Source of the DNA: Allobosea sp.
GTDB lineage: Bacteria; Pseudomonadota; Alphaproteobacteria; Rhizobiales; Beijerinckiaceae
NCBI RefSeq assembly: GCF_030695125.1
Contig: NZ_JAUYTP010000028.1
Span: 1 to 64,000 of the forward strand
Length of the DNA stretch: 64,000 nucleotides
Direction of reading: 5' to 3'
Shown piece after piece: positions 48,020 to 60,442 of this stretch (positions within the stretch are counted from its first letter, which is position 1; every line of letters starts with the position of its first letter). Under the pieces are notes generated by a model, which was not told the origin of the DNA, did no database searches, and worked only from the letters and a program-made list of their open reading frames with translations. The position numbers and the translations under genes are program-made.

Positions 48020-50974
48020 ATGACAGGACGGCTCTGTGACAGGCTGGTGGCAGCGCCGGTTCTCCCGGCGCGCGCCCGTGCCGCGAGCGTCATCGCCAGG
48101 GACCTGATCGAGCGCCTGCATGACGAGGCGGCAGCCCAGGCTCTGGCCGCGCATCTCGCCGAGCATCCCCGCTCCGCCGCGCTCGTGGCCGGCATCGTCG
48201 CCCATGCGCCCTTTCTCACCCAGATCATGCGGCAGGACCCTGCCGCGCTGCTGGCCTGTCTCACGCAGGATCCCGAGGCGCATCGCGACGCGCTGCTCGC
48301 TGACATCGCCGAGCGGGGCGCGGCGGCGACCGATACCGCCGAGCTGATGCGCCTGCTGCGCCGCTTCCGGCGGACGATGGCGCTCCTGATCGCGCTGGCC
48401 GATATCGGCGGCGTCTGGAGCGTCGAGACCGTCACGGCGGCGCTCACCGCCACTGCCGACAGCGCGGTGAAACTCGCCAGCGAGCATGTCCTGCGCCAGG
48501 CCGCCGATCTCGGCCGCATCCGCCTGGAAAACCCGGCCGCGCCGGGGGAGGGCTCCGGCCTCGTCGTGCTCGCGCTCGGCAAGCACGGCGCGGGCGAGCT
48601 GAACTACTCCTCGGACATCGACATCGTCGTCTTCTTCGATCCCGAGGCGGCCGAAATCGCCGGCGTCGCCGAGCCGACGAGCTTCTACGTCAAGCTGACC
48701 CAGCAGATCGCCCGTATCATCCAGGAGCGCACGCCCGACGGCTACGTCTTCCGCGTCGATCTGCGCCTGCGGCCGGACCCCGCCTCCACACATGTCGCGG
48801 TGCCCTTGCCCTCGGCCTATGCCTATTACGAGACGGTGGGCCAGAACTGGGAACGCGCGGCGATGATCAAGGCGCGCCCCGTGGCGGGCGATCTCGCGCT
48901 GGGTCAGCGCTTCCTGAAGGACCTCGCCCCCTTCATCTGGCGCAAATATTTCGACTTCGCCGCGATCGCCGACATCCACGCGATGAAGCGGCAGATCCAG
49001 ACCGTGAAGGGCCATGAGACCATCGCGGTCGCCGGTCATAATGTGAAGCTCGGGCGCGGCGGCATCCGCGAGATCGAGTTCTTCGTGCAGACGCAGCAGC
49101 TCGTCTTCGGCGGGCGGCGCACAACCCTGCGCGGCCCGCGCACCATCGAGATGCTCGCCGAACTGACCAGCGAGGGCTGGATCACGCCGCAGGCGCGCGA
49201 CGAACTGGCGGAATCCTATCGCTGGCTTCGCACGATCGAGCACCGCCTGCAGATGCGCCATGACGAACAGACGCAGACGCTGCCGAAAGCGGCCGCCGAT
49301 CTGGAGGCCTTCGCGCGCTTCTGCGGCTACCCCTCGACCGCGGCCTTCGGCAAGGCGCTGACCGCCCATGCCAGGCGCGTCGAGGGTCATTACGCGCTGC
49401 TCTTCGAGGAGGGGCCGAGCCTCGCCAGCGAGGCCGGCACGCTCAGCTTCACCGGGGTGGAACTCGATCCCGACACGCTGGAGACGCTGCAGAAGCTCGG
49501 CTTCCGCACGCCGAAGATCGCCGCCGAGACGGTGCGCGGCTGGCATTTCGGCCGCCGCGCCGCCGTCACCAGCACGCGCGCCCGGGAGGTTCTGACCGAG
49601 CTGACCCCGGCGCTGCTGGTCGCACTCGGCCGCACCGCCGATCCCGACGGCGCGCTCGCCCATCTCGACAATGCCTTCGTGCGGATGCCGGCGGCGGTCG
49701 AACTCCTGACCCTGCTGCGATCGCAGGATTCGCTGCTGACCCTCTTCGCCGACATTCTCGGCAGTGCGCCGCGTCTGGCGAAGGTGGCGGAGATCCATCC
49801 CCATGTCCTCGACGGTGTGATCGACCCCGCCTTCGGCCAGGCCACGCTCGATTGCGATGCGCTGACCCGCCGCATCCGCAGCGTCGTCGGCTCGCCCCCG
49901 CCCAGCGTCGAGGACGGGCTCGACCGTCTGCGCGACGCGGCGCGGCAGGAGAACTTCCTGGTCGGCGCGCGACTGCTCTCGGGCGTCTATCCGGCGCTGG
50001 GAGCAGCCCAGGCCTACTGCGCGGTCGCGGAAGCCTGCCTGCGCGTCGCCTTCGCCGACACGCGCGCGGCGTTTGCCGCCGATCACGGCGTTATCGAGGG
50101 CGCCCAGAGCGTGGTCATCGGGCTTGGCCGGCTCGGCGCCGGCGAGCTGACGCCGTCGTCCGATCTCGATGTGATGCTGCTCTACGATCGGCCCGAGGAG
50201 GCGGAAGCCAGCAACGGCCGACGCAGCCTCGATCCCGTGACCTGGCATGTGCGCTTCACCCAGCGCCTCGTCGCGGCGATGACGGTCCCGACGCGGCGCG
50301 GCGCGCTCTACCAGGTCGACATGCGGCTGCGCCCGTCGGGCAACAAGAGCCCGGCCGCGACCCAGTTTTCCGGCTTCGAGGCCTATCATGGCGGGGAGGC
50401 CGAGATCTGGGAGGAGATGGCTTTGACCCGCGCCCGCGTCGTCGCCGGCGACCCCGAACTGGGGCAACGGGCCGAAGCCTCGATCCGGGCGATCCTGACC
50501 CGTCGGCGCAAGCCCGCGAAGGTCGCCGCCGCGGTCGCGCAGATGCGGGCGCTGATCGCGCAGGAGAAGGGCGAGACGAACGCCTGGGATCTCAAGCTCG
50601 CGCTCGGCGGGCTGACCGATCTCGATTTCCTCGCCCAGTTCCTCGTGCTAGCCCATGCCAGCGATCATCCCGGCCTGCTGGTGCGCGACACGGCCTCCGT
50701 CTTCGCGGCGGCGAGGGAGGCCGGCCTTCTCGCCGACGTCGATGCGGCGGCACTGGGGGAGGCGGCGAGCTTGATCGGCGATGTTCAGCTCTGGCAGCGC
50801 TTCACCGTCGAGGAGGCGTTCGATCCGGCCGCCGTCCCAGCCCGCGTGATGAAGCGCATCGCCACCGCCGTCGGCCGCCCGGACGCCAAGGTGCTGAAAG
50901 CGGAGCTCGACGAGGTCAGAACCGGCGTCCGCGCCATCTTCACCCGCATCCTGACGGCCGCCCGTTCCGCGTGA
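48020..50974 (+). CDS. glnE: Glutamine synthetase adenylyltransferase/deadenylase GlnE
   Basis: A 984-residue bifunctional enzyme that adenylylates (inactivates) and deadenylylates GlnA according to PII and glutamine. Two nucleotidyltransferase domains are visible: GKHGAGELNYSSDIDIVVFFD in the first half and GLGRLGAGELTPSSDLDVMLLYD in the second, each with the G-[GS]-x9-DxD pattern, separated by a helical linker. Start at 48020 (GGGGGA box); an in-frame ATG at 47987 overlaps the kinase. Confidence 0.93.
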   Translation: MTGRLCDRLVAAPVLPARARAASVIARDLIERLHDEAAAQALAAHLAEHPRSAALVAGIVAHAPFLTQIMRQDPAALLACLTQDPEAHRDALLADIAERGAAATDTAELMRLLRRFRRTMALLIALADIGGVWSVETVTAALTATADSAVKLASEHVLRQAADLGRIRLENPAAPGEGSGLVVLALGKHGAGELNYSSDIDIVVFFDPEAAEIAGVAEPTSFYVKLTQQIARIIQERTPDGYVFRVDLRLRPDPASTHVAVPLPSAYAYYETVGQNWERAAMIKARPVAGDLALGQRFLKDLAPFIWRKYFDFAAIADIHAMKRQIQTVKGHETIAVAGHNVKLGRGGIREIEFFVQTQQLVFGGRRTTLRGPRTIEMLAELTSEGWITPQARDELAESYRWLRTIEHRLQMRHDEQTQTLPKAAADLEAFARFCGYPSTAAFGKALTAHARRVEGHYALLFEEGPSLASEAGTLSFTGVELDPDTLETLQKLGFRTPKIAAETVRGWHFGRRAAVTSTRAREVLTELTPALLVALGRTADPDGALAHLDNAFVRMPAAVELLTLLRSQDSLLTLFADILGSAPRLAKVAEIHPHVLDGVIDPAFGQATLDCDALTRRIRSVVGSPPPSVEDGLDRLRDAARQENFLVGARLLSGVYPALGAAQAYCAVAEACLRVAFADTRAAFAADHGVIEGAQSVVIGLGRLGAGELTPSSDLDVMLLYDRPEEAEASNGRRSLDPVTWHVRFTQRLVAAMTVPTRRGALYQVDMRLRPSGNKSPAATQFSGFEAYHGGEAEIWEEMALTRARVVAGDPELGQRAEASIRAILTRRRKPAKVAAAVAQMRALIAQEKGETNAWDLKLALGGLTDLDFLAQFLVLAHASDHPGLLVRDTASVFAAAREAGLLADVDAAALGEAASLIGDVQLWQRFTVEEAFDPAAVPARVMKRIATAVGRPDAKVLKAELDEVRTGVRAIFTRILTAARSA

Positions 50975-51001
50975 CCGCGAAAGGACCGTTGGCGCGGGTG
51001 C

Positions 51002-53296
<2,295 letters not shown>

Positions 53297-53508
53297 GCCC
53301 GTCCCCCTTCGGATACCTTGCCGTCAGTAGATCGGGAGACGTGCCGCATCCCCGCGAATCACTTTTAGTTGAATCCGTGGGGCCTGATTTGTCTAGCCTT
53401 GAGTTGAATCTACGGTGTCGAATTCATCCCTGGGTTGTATCGCTCGCGTGATTGAATCTTGTGCGGGTAATGAAACGTTAACCTTCTCGACAGGTCGTCG
53501 TTAACCTT
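53297..53508 (-). promoter_or_regulatory. GANTC-rich leader of the PleC-like kinase gene
   Basis: This 212-bp gap is AT-richer than its flanks. GAATC occurs at 53356-53360, 53371-53375, 53406-53410 and 53454-53458, with two more at 53248 and 53253 in the first codons of the kinase. Three of them are in the same TTGAATC context. GANTC is the CcrM methylation site in alphaproteobacteria, and methylated promoters are bound by GcrA. Cell-cycle control of the kinase is inferred. The pepN end supplies no obvious terminator. Confidence 0.6.
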
Positions 53509-56154
53509 TCAGGCCAGTGTGCGTTCGGCGATGTCGGCGACGTCGCGCGACAGGTTCGGGGTGTTGGCGACCATGGCCAGTTTCGCCTCTGCCAGCGCCC
53601 GGCGGCCGGGCTCGAGCATGCGCCAGCTCTTGAACGAGGCGAGCAGACGCGAGGCGACCTGCGGATTGGTGCGGTCGAGCGCGATCACGATATCGGCCAG
53701 GAAGGCGTAGCCCTCGCCGTCGGTGCGGTTGAACTGGGTGAGGTTGGCGGCAAAGCCGCCGATCAGCCCCCGAACCCGGTTGGGGTTGCCGAGCGAGAAC
53801 GCCGGATGCTGCATCAGGCCCCGGACGCGGTCGAGTGTGCCGCTTTCGGGGATCAGCGCCTGCGCCATCAGCCATTTGTCGAGCACCAGCGGTTCGGCTG
53901 CATAGGTTCTGGCGAAGCGCGCGATCAACTCCTCGCGGGCCTCGCCGGGGATCAGCGTCATCGCGGCGAGCGCCGCCAGCCGGTCGGTCAGGTTGTCGCT
54001 GCCCGCGAACTGGGCTTCGGCCAGGCGGGCGCCGGTCTCGGGCGAGGCCAGTGCGAGGAGGCCCAGCGCCTCGTTGCGCAGGGCGCGCCGGCCGGCCGAG
54101 GCCGCGTCGGGGCTATAGCGCGCCGCTCCCGTCAGGGTGTCGCGCAGCGCCAGAAGCTGCGGCGCGATCAGCCGGCCGATCTCGGTGGAGAGCCCGCGAT
54201 GGGCGGCGTGGATCGCGTCGGGATCGACGTCGCGGCCGATCTCGCGGGCGATATCGCCCTGGCTGGGCAGCCGCAGCACCTGCGCCGCGAAAGCCGGGTC
54301 GGCGGGCGCCTGGCTGTGCAGGAACCCGTCGAGGACCTCTGCCAGCGCGCCGGCCGTCGAAAGCAGCGCGCCGCGCCGCGCCGGATCGCGGCCGGCCTCG
54401 ATCAGGGCCCGGCTGGCGACGGTCTGCCAGGCCTGCCAGCGGTTGAACGGGTCGCTGTCGGCGGAGAACAGCCGCAGCAGTTCGGCGTCGCCGAGATCGA
54501 GTTCGAGGCGCACCGGCGCCGAAAAGCCGCGCAGCAGCGAAGGGGTCGGCGCCTCCTCGATCTCGCTGAAGGTCACCGAGAGCGAGGCCTCGTCGAACAC
54601 GATCAGTCCGTCGCCGGCATAGGCGGCCGAGGTCGTCTTGAGCGGCAGGTCGCCGTTTGCCCCGACGAGGCCGAGCGCGACCGGCAGCACGACAGTCTGC
54701 TTGTCGGGCTGGCCCGGCGTCGGCGCCGTCGTCTGGGCGAGGTCGAGCGTGTAGGTCGAGGCGGCCGCGTCATAGCGGCCCGACGCGACGATGGTCGGCG
54801 TGCCCGCCTGCTCGTACCAGCGTGCGAAATGCGTCAGGTCGTGGCCCGAGGTCTCCGCGAAGCAGGCGAGGAAATCCTCGATCGTCGCCGCCGTTCCGTC
54901 GCAGCGCTCGAAATAGAGGTCCATGCCGGCGCGGAAGGCGGCCTCGCCCACCAGGAGCTTGAGCATGCGGATCACCTCCGCGCCCTTCTCGTAGACGGTC
55001 GGCGTGTAGAAGTTGTTGATCTCCTTGTAGGCGCGCGGCCGCACGGGATGCGCCAGCGGCCCCGCATCCTCGGAGAACTGGGTCGTGCGCAGGGTCCGCA
55101 CATCGGCGATGCGCTTCACCGGGCGCGAGCGCTCGTCGGCCGAGAATTCCTGGTCGCGGAAGACGGTGAGGCCCTCCTTCAGGCAGAGCTGGAACCAGTC
55201 GCGGCAGGTGATGCGGTTGCCGGTCCAGTTGTGGAAATACTCATGCGCGATGATCGCCTCGATCGAGGCATAGTCGCCATCGCTCGCGGTCTGCGGGTCG
55301 GCCAGCACGTATTTGTCATTGAAGATGTTGAGGCCCTTGTTCTCCATCGCGCCCATGTTGAAGTCCGAGACGGCGACGACGTTGAACATGTCGAGATCGT
55401 AGTTGCGGCCGAAGACGCGCTCGTCCCAGCGCATGCAGCGCACCAGGCAGTCCATCGCCCAGCCGGCGCGGTCGGCCTTGCCGGGCTCGACATAGACGGC
55501 GAGCTCCACCGGGCGACCCTCGGCCGTCACATAGCTCTGGCGGACATGGTCGAGCGCGCCGCCGACCAGCGCGAAGAGATAGGCGGGCTTGGGGTGGGGA
55601 TCGTGCCAGACGGCGAAATGGCGTTCGCCGCCGGGCACCTCGCCGGAGGCGACGAGGTTGCCGTTGGAGAGCAGCACCGGCGCGATCAGCTTCCTGGCTT
55701 CCAGCCGCACCGTGTAGACCGACATCACGTCGGGCCGATCCAGGAAATAGCTGATCCGGCGAAAGCCGTCCGCCTCGCACTGGGTGCAATAGACATGGGA
55801 GGAGAGGTAGAGCCCCATCAGCTTGGTGTTGGCCGAGGGGTTGATCTCGGTGTCGATCATCAGCGTGAAGCGGCGTGCGGGCGGCGCATGCAGCGTCAGC
55901 TGTTGCGGGGTGGCGCTGTAGGCCGCCTCGTCGATCAGCAGGCCGTCGAGCCGCAGCGCCACCAGCTTCAGCTCGTCGCCGTCGAGGATGAGCGGCGCGC
56001 CCGGGCGGCCGGCCGGGTTCGGCCGCAGGCCGAGCTGCGCGCGGATGCGCGTCTTGGTCGGATGCAGGCTGATGTCGAGATCGACCGTGTCGATCAGCCA
56101 GTCCGAGGGGCGGTAATCCTCGAGGCGGATCAGCGGATTGTCTTCGGAGCGCAT
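53509..56154 (-). CDS. pepN: Aminopeptidase N (PepN), M1 family
   Basis: An 881-residue cytosolic zinc aminopeptidase. Conserved GAMEN motif at 268-272, zinc site HEYFHNWTGNR (His304, His308) with Glu327 (KEGLTV), catalytic Glu305. N-terminal beta domain with VYCTQCEADGFRRISYFLDRPDVMS. Length fits the E. coli PepN class. Removes N-terminal residues from peptides. No odd features. Confidence 0.95.
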   Translation of the reverse strand: MRSEDNPLIRLEDYRPSDWLIDTVDLDISLHPTKTRIRAQLGLRPNPAGRPGAPLILDGDELKLVALRLDGLLIDEAAYSATPQQLTLHAPPARRFTLMIDTEINPSANTKLMGLYLSSHVYCTQCEADGFRRISYFLDRPDVMSVYTVRLEARKLIAPVLLSNGNLVASGEVPGGERHFAVWHDPHPKPAYLFALVGGALDHVRQSYVTAEGRPVELAVYVEPGKADRAGWAMDCLVRCMRWDERVFGRNYDLDMFNVVAVSDFNMGAMENKGLNIFNDKYVLADPQTASDGDYASIEAIIAHEYFHNWTGNRITCRDWFQLCLKEGLTVFRDQEFSADERSRPVKRIADVRTLRTTQFSEDAGPLAHPVRPRAYKEINNFYTPTVYEKGAEVIRMLKLLVGEAAFRAGMDLYFERCDGTAATIEDFLACFAETSGHDLTHFARWYEQAGTPTIVASGRYDAAASTYTLDLAQTTAPTPGQPDKQTVVLPVALGLVGANGDLPLKTTSAAYAGDGLIVFDEASLSVTFSEIEEAPTPSLLRGFSAPVRLELDLGDAELLRLFSADSDPFNRWQAWQTVASRALIEAGRDPARRGALLSTAGALAEVLDGFLHSQAPADPAFAAQVLRLPSQGDIAREIGRDVDPDAIHAAHRGLSTEIGRLIAPQLLALRDTLTGAARYSPDAASAGRRALRNEALGLLALASPETGARLAEAQFAGSDNLTDRLAALAAMTLIPGEAREELIARFARTYAAEPLVLDKWLMAQALIPESGTLDRVRGLMQHPAFSLGNPNRVRGLIGGFAANLTQFNRTDGEGYAFLADIVIALDRTNPQVASRLLASFKSWRMLEPGRRALAEAKLAMVANTPNLSRDVADIAERTLA

Positions 56155-56254
56155 GACGGACTCTGGAAAAGCAGACGAAAAGATCGTGACAGGCTAGCGG
56201 GCGTCGGTTGTCTGTAGCTCGCCGGCCGATGGGCTGAAAGGGACGCGATTGTCG

Positions 56255-57700
56255 CTAGCGCGCGACGTCCGCGATCGTCGGCTCGGCATGGCTGACCAGC
56301 CGGCAGACCTGCGGCCGCGCGATCCGGACCGCCCGTTCGATCTGGTCGACGGCGGCGTGGACCGAGGCGACGTCGAGCGTGGGGTCGACGCGGCAATGGT
56401 AGTTGACCACCAGGCCGTTCAGGGTCTGGCGAACCCTGACATTGTGGATGTCGTGGATCGGTCCATCGAGCTTCGCGGTCTCGGTGGCCAGCGCCTTGCC
56501 GATATCCTCGACCGTGTCCCAGGCGGCGTCGTGGCCGGCCGGCGCGCCGGTTTCCATCGGCTCGATATGCGTCTCGACCTCGGTCTCGCCGCCGAACTCG
56601 TCGCGGATCGCCGCCTCCAGCCGCGTCGCGATCTCATGCGCCTGGCCCAGCGGCAGCCTGGCCTCGACCTCCATGTCGAGGCTGACCGAGAGCCGGGGTC
56701 CGATGGTGTGGACCGAGACGTGATGCACCGGGATCTTGAGCTTCAGCGCGATCAGCAGGACGCGCTCGAGCGCCGTCTCGTCGTCGACCTGCACCGGGTC
56801 GGTCGTCACTGCGATCTCGGCGCCGGGCTCGATGCGCTGCAACTCGCTCGCCAGCACCTCGCGGATCGTCGCGACCCGCTCCAGCGGCAGGGTGCGCGAT
56901 ACGTTGATGCCGATCTCGCCGAGCACGCGGCCGCCCGTCGGCCGGACCTTGAGCCAGTTCACGCCGACAACGCCGGGAACCGCCTCGGCGGCCTCGCGCA
57001 GGCGTTCGCTGACCCCCTTGGGCGCTGCATCGAGCAGCGTGTCGATGGTGCGCCGGCCCAGCCGGTAGGCCGACAGCGCCGTGAAGGCGGCAATCGAGAA
57101 GGCCGCCACCGTGTCGGCCCGCGCGATGCCGTACCAGACTCCGATCAGCCCCAGCAGCACCAGCGTGGAGCCGACGAAATCGGTGGAAAAATGCGTCGCC
57201 TCAGCCGCCAGCGCCTCGGATCCGGTTTCCTTCGCCACGCGCGTCAGCGAGCGCCAGCGGATGGCGTCCACGATCATCGACATGAGCATGATGCCGATGA
57301 CGATCGGGGTGACCTGGACGTGATCGATCAGGCCCGTCCAAAGCCGGTTGCCGGCCTCCCACAGGATCGCGCCGGCCAGCGTGAACAGGATCGCGGTCTC
57401 GACCAGCGCGGCCAGAGCCTCGACCTTGCCATGGCCGTAATGATGCTCGTCATCGGCCGGCTTGTCCGACACGCGCACGGCAAACCAGGTGAACAGCGTC
57501 GAGCCGATGTCGATCAGGCCCTGGAGCGCGTCCGTGAGCAAGGCCAGCGAGCCCGACAGGATCGCGCCGATGAACTTCGCGCCGGTCAACAGCAGCGTCG
57601 CCATCACAGAAAGCAATGCGGCGCGCTGCTTGATCTGCGCCATCTGGGCCGGGGTGGCGCGAATAGGGGCGTCGCCGCGGCCGTCCTGCATCGTGCTCAT
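56255..57700 (-). CDS. CDF-family cation efflux transporter with extended C-terminus
   Basis: A 481-residue cation diffusion facilitator, start at 57700 (MSTMQDGRGD) after an AGGA box. Six membrane helices (about residues 20-215) contain the metal-site motifs (LLTDALQGLIDI and HFSTDFVGS). Known CDFs end with one ZT_dimer domain; here about 260 residues follow and appear to hold three tandem copies of the ferredoxin-like pattern (about 225-290, 300-370, 385-470), the last with several His and one Cys. Substrate (Zn, Co, Ni or Mn) is not evident. Confidence 0.85.
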   Translation of the reverse strand: MSTMQDGRGDAPIRATPAQMAQIKQRAALLSVMATLLLTGAKFIGAILSGSLALLTDALQGLIDIGSTLFTWFAVRVSDKPADDEHHYGHGKVEALAALVETAILFTLAGAILWEAGNRLWTGLIDHVQVTPIVIGIMLMSMIVDAIRWRSLTRVAKETGSEALAAEATHFSTDFVGSTLVLLGLIGVWYGIARADTVAAFSIAAFTALSAYRLGRRTIDTLLDAAPKGVSERLREAAEAVPGVVGVNWLKVRPTGGRVLGEIGINVSRTLPLERVATIREVLASELQRIEPGAEIAVTTDPVQVDDETALERVLLIALKLKIPVHHVSVHTIGPRLSVSLDMEVEARLPLGQAHEIATRLEAAIRDEFGGETEVETHIEPMETGAPAGHDAAWDTVEDIGKALATETAKLDGPIHDIHNVRVRQTLNGLVVNYHCRVDPTLDVASVHAAVDQIERAVRIARPQVCRLVSHAEPTIADVAR

Positions 57701-57909
57701 GGCCTGTCCTGCGATTGGGTCGACGTGGGAAGCGTGGCGTCGTCCGAAGACCGGCCCCACTTTCGGCGTCATGCTCATGCGTCTTGGAACTGTGTTCGTG
57801 AGCGGCGATGCTTTCGCCCGATTCAGCGGTAGGATCAACCCGGTCCCGACCGACGGACCCCGCCATCACGAGCCCGGCTCCTCAAGGCCGGCCAGAGAGG
57901 ACTACCGAC

Positions 57910-58359
57910 ATGCGCTATCTCCACACCATGGTCCGCGTCACCGATCTCGACGCCGCGCTCGATTTCTACGTGACCAAGTTCGGCCTGGTCGAGACGCGCC
58001 GGATCGAGTCCGAGAAGGGCCGTTTCACGCTGGTGTTTCTGGCGGCGCCCGACGATCTCGACGCCGTCAAGGCGACCGGGTCGCGTGGCCGGCCGACGCT
58101 GGAGCTGACCTACAACTGGGATCCCGAAACCTACACGGGCGGGCGCAACTTCGGCCATCTCGCCTATGAAGTGGACGACATCTACGCCACCTGCGAGGCG
58201 CTGATGAAGGCCGGGGTCACGATCAACCGTCCGCCGCGCGACGGCAACATGGCCTTCATCCGCTCGCCCGACAACATCTCGATCGAACTGCTCCAGAAGG
58301 GCGATGCGAAGCCCCCGGCGGAACCCTGGGCGAGCATGGCCAACACCGGGGTCTGGTGA
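57910..58359 (+). CDS. gloA: Lactoylglutathione lyase (glyoxalase I)
   Basis: A 149-residue Ni/Zn enzyme that converts the methylglyoxal-glutathione adduct to S-lactoylglutathione. Metal ligands His5, Glu65 (LELTYN), His83 (FGHLAYEV) and Glu126 (ISIELLQ) are all present in canonical spacing. Start at 57910; the upstream ORF extension is not protein-like. It is divergent from the CDF transporter across about 210 bp. Confidence 0.92.
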   Translation: MRYLHTMVRVTDLDAALDFYVTKFGLVETRRIESEKGRFTLVFLAAPDDLDAVKATGSRGRPTLELTYNWDPETYTGGRNFGHLAYEVDDIYATCEALMKAGVTINRPPRDGNMAFIRSPDNISIELLQKGDAKPPAEPWASMANTGVW

Positions 58360-58404
58360 GCCCGGATAGTGGCGGCTGACGCTCATCTGTGAGAGGGTCA
58401 CGGC

Positions 58405-58569
58405 ATGAATCTTGAAGAACCGATTTTCGTCGATGATCCCGCCATACTCGACTCCGTCGCGCGCTTGGCCGAGCTTTGCGCGTGCTCGGAGGAGGAGGCG
58501 ATCGGTATTGCAGTCCGGGCGGAGTTGGCCATCCTCGGCAAGGCCGCTGCGGGGCTCGACGAGGCCTGA
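58405..58569 (+). CDS. Small protein translationally coupled to the PfkB-like kinase
   Basis: A 54-residue acidic protein, MNLEEPIFVDDPAILDSVARLAEL, with a helical C-terminus ending LGKAAAGLDEA. Its TGA shares a base with the kinase ATG (TGATG). No ribosome binding site of note (GAGAGG is weak). It resembles short Rv0623/VapB-type antitoxins in style but no toxin is adjacent. Function unknown. Confidence 0.5.
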   Translation: MNLEEPIFVDDPAILDSVARLAELCACSEEEAIGIAVRAELAILGKAAAGLDEA

Positions 58570-59462
58570 TGACCGGCGTCTTCTGTCTCGGCATCTCGAC
58601 GCTGGATTATGTCTACAGCGTCGAGAGCCTTCCCACCCGCGGCGAGAAATACCGCTCGAAGGGGCTCGCCGTGGTCGGCGGTGGCTGCGCCGGCAACGCC
58701 TCAGTCGCGATCGCCCGGCTCGGTGGTCGCTGCTGGCTGGCGACGCGCCTGGCCGATGATCTCACGGGAGACCAGATCGTCGCCGATCTGGCGGGCGAGG
58801 GTGTCGATACGCGCTTCGCCTGCCGCTTTCCCGATCTGCGCTCGCCGGTTTCGGCAATACTCGTCGATGCGCAGGGCGAGCGCATGATCATTTCCTATTC
58901 GGACCCGCAGATGCCGGAGGAGGCCGATTGGCTTCCGCGCGAGCTGCCGCAGGGCGTCGGCGCCGTGCTCGCGGACACGCGCTGGGGTGAGGGCGCGCTC
59001 GCCGCGCTGCAGTTGGCGCGGGCGGCCGGTGTGCCCGGCGTTCTCGACGGCGACCGCAAGCCGCCCCATCCCGATCTGGTCACCACCGCGAGCCATGTCG
59101 CCTTCAGCGCGCAGGCGCTGGCCGAACTGTCGGGAGAGGCCGATCCGCGGGTCGGGCTCGCGCGGCTGGCGCAGGGCGTTCCGACCTGGCTCGCCGTCAC
59201 GCTCGGCAAGGACGGCGTGCTCTTTGTCGAAGATGGCACGGTCGTTCACCTGCCGGCCTTCGCAGTCGACACCGTCGATACGCTGGGCGCGGGCGATGTC
59301 TGGCACGGCGCCTTCACGCTGGCGCTGGCGGAAGGGCAGGGCGCGCGCGCCGCGATCCGCTTCGCCTCCGCCGCGGCCGCGATCAAATGCACCCGCTTCG
59401 GCGGGCGCTCCGGCGCACCGCGGCGCGCGGAGGTGATGGCCTTCCTGGACGCCGCCGGCTGA
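58569..59462 (+). CDS. PfkB-family sugar/nucleoside kinase
   Basis: A 297-residue ribokinase-fold enzyme. Motif 1 VVGGGCAGNASVAIARLGG at about residues 37-55 and the catalytic motif 2 DTLGAGDVWHGAF near 239-251, with the Asp base. Substrate is not determinable; its neighbours (a 54-residue protein and urease genes) give no clue. Confidence 0.8.
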   Translation: MTGVFCLGISTLDYVYSVESLPTRGEKYRSKGLAVVGGGCAGNASVAIARLGGRCWLATRLADDLTGDQIVADLAGEGVDTRFACRFPDLRSPVSAILVDAQGERMIISYSDPQMPEEADWLPRELPQGVGAVLADTRWGEGALAALQLARAAGVPGVLDGDRKPPHPDLVTTASHVAFSAQALAELSGEADPRVGLARLAQGVPTWLAVTLGKDGVLFVEDGTVVHLPAFAVDTVDTLGAGDVWHGAFTLALAEGQGARAAIRFASAAAAIKCTRFGGRSGAPRRAEVMAFLDAAG

Positions 59463-59577
59463 TCGGCGGTTCGCGCAGGAGGAATGCCTTAAATTGAGGC
59501 AGACCGAGACGCGCAGGCTCTTGCCCGATAAACGGACGCGCGGAAGATAGGTGTCGTTCCTCGTGTCGGGATTGTCC

Positions 59578-60432
59578 ATGTACGCGCCGCCCGTTCCGGC
59601 AGCCCATGAGCCGCTGCTTCCGGCCTATGTCCGTGCGTCAGGCGGCGTGCGCCTGCGCTTCGGGCGGGTCGGCGGGCAGACCCACCGCCTCGACGTCGCC
59701 GAGTCGGGCGGCTACCGCGCCCGTTTCCCGACGACCTTCGACGCGACCAGCGAAGCCGTGCTGATCAACACCGGCGGCGGCATGGCCGGCGGTGACGCGA
59801 TGAGCGTCGAGATCGAACTCGGGCCCGGCAGCGATGCGATCGTCACCACCCAGGCGGCGGAAAAGATCTACCGCAGCCAGGGCGCCGACACCCGCATCGA
59901 CACCCGGTTGTCGGTGGCTTCCGGGGCGAGCCTCGCCTGGCTGCCGCAGGAAACGATCCTGTTTTCCGGCGCGAGACTGGCCCGCCATCTCGCCCTCGAT
60001 CTCGCCCCCGATGCCCGGCTGGTCGCTTGCGAAAGCGTCTTTTTCGGGCGCAGCGCGATGGGCGAGACGATGCAGCGCGGCGCCTTGCGGGACCGCTGGC
60101 GCATCCGCCGCGGGGGAAAGCTCGTCTTCGCCGAAGATGTCCGGCTGGAGGGCGCGATCGCGGAGCGGTTGGCGCGACCGGCGATCGGCGCCGGCGCCCG
60201 CGCCGCCGCCACGATCGTCGCGGCCGGTCCGGATCTGGCCGAGCGGTTGGAGCAGATCCGGGCGCTGGCGGCCGGCGAACTCCAGGGCGCGGTCGAGATC
60301 GGCGCCGGGATCGTCTCCGATCTGCTCCTGATCCGCCTGCTCTCGCCCGATGCCCAGGCGCTGCGTCGCGTGCTCGTCACGCTGCTGCGGCATCTGACCG
60401 GCCGTGCGCTGCCGCGCACCTGGTCAACTTGA
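59578..60432 (+). CDS. ureD: Urease accessory protein UreD (UreH)
   Basis: A 284-residue urease maturation factor. ATG at 59578 is used; GTG at 59551 with GGAAG upstream is an alternative. It shows GGVRLRFGRVGGQTHRLDVAESGGYRARFP, LINTGGGMAGGD and TTQAAEKIYRSQG, the UreD signature, then QETILFSGARL. With UreF/UreG it delivers nickel to apo-urease. It opens the urease operon. Confidence 0.92.
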   Translation: MYAPPVPAAHEPLLPAYVRASGGVRLRFGRVGGQTHRLDVAESGGYRARFPTTFDATSEAVLINTGGGMAGGDAMSVEIELGPGSDAIVTTQAAEKIYRSQGADTRIDTRLSVASGASLAWLPQETILFSGARLARHLALDLAPDARLVACESVFFGRSAMGETMQRGALRDRWRIRRGGKLVFAEDVRLEGAIAERLARPAIGAGARAAATIVAAGPDLAERLEQIRALAAGELQGAVEIGAGIVSDLLLIRLLSPDAQALRRVLVTLLRHLTGRALPRTWST

Positions 60433-60442
60433 GGAGAGCATC

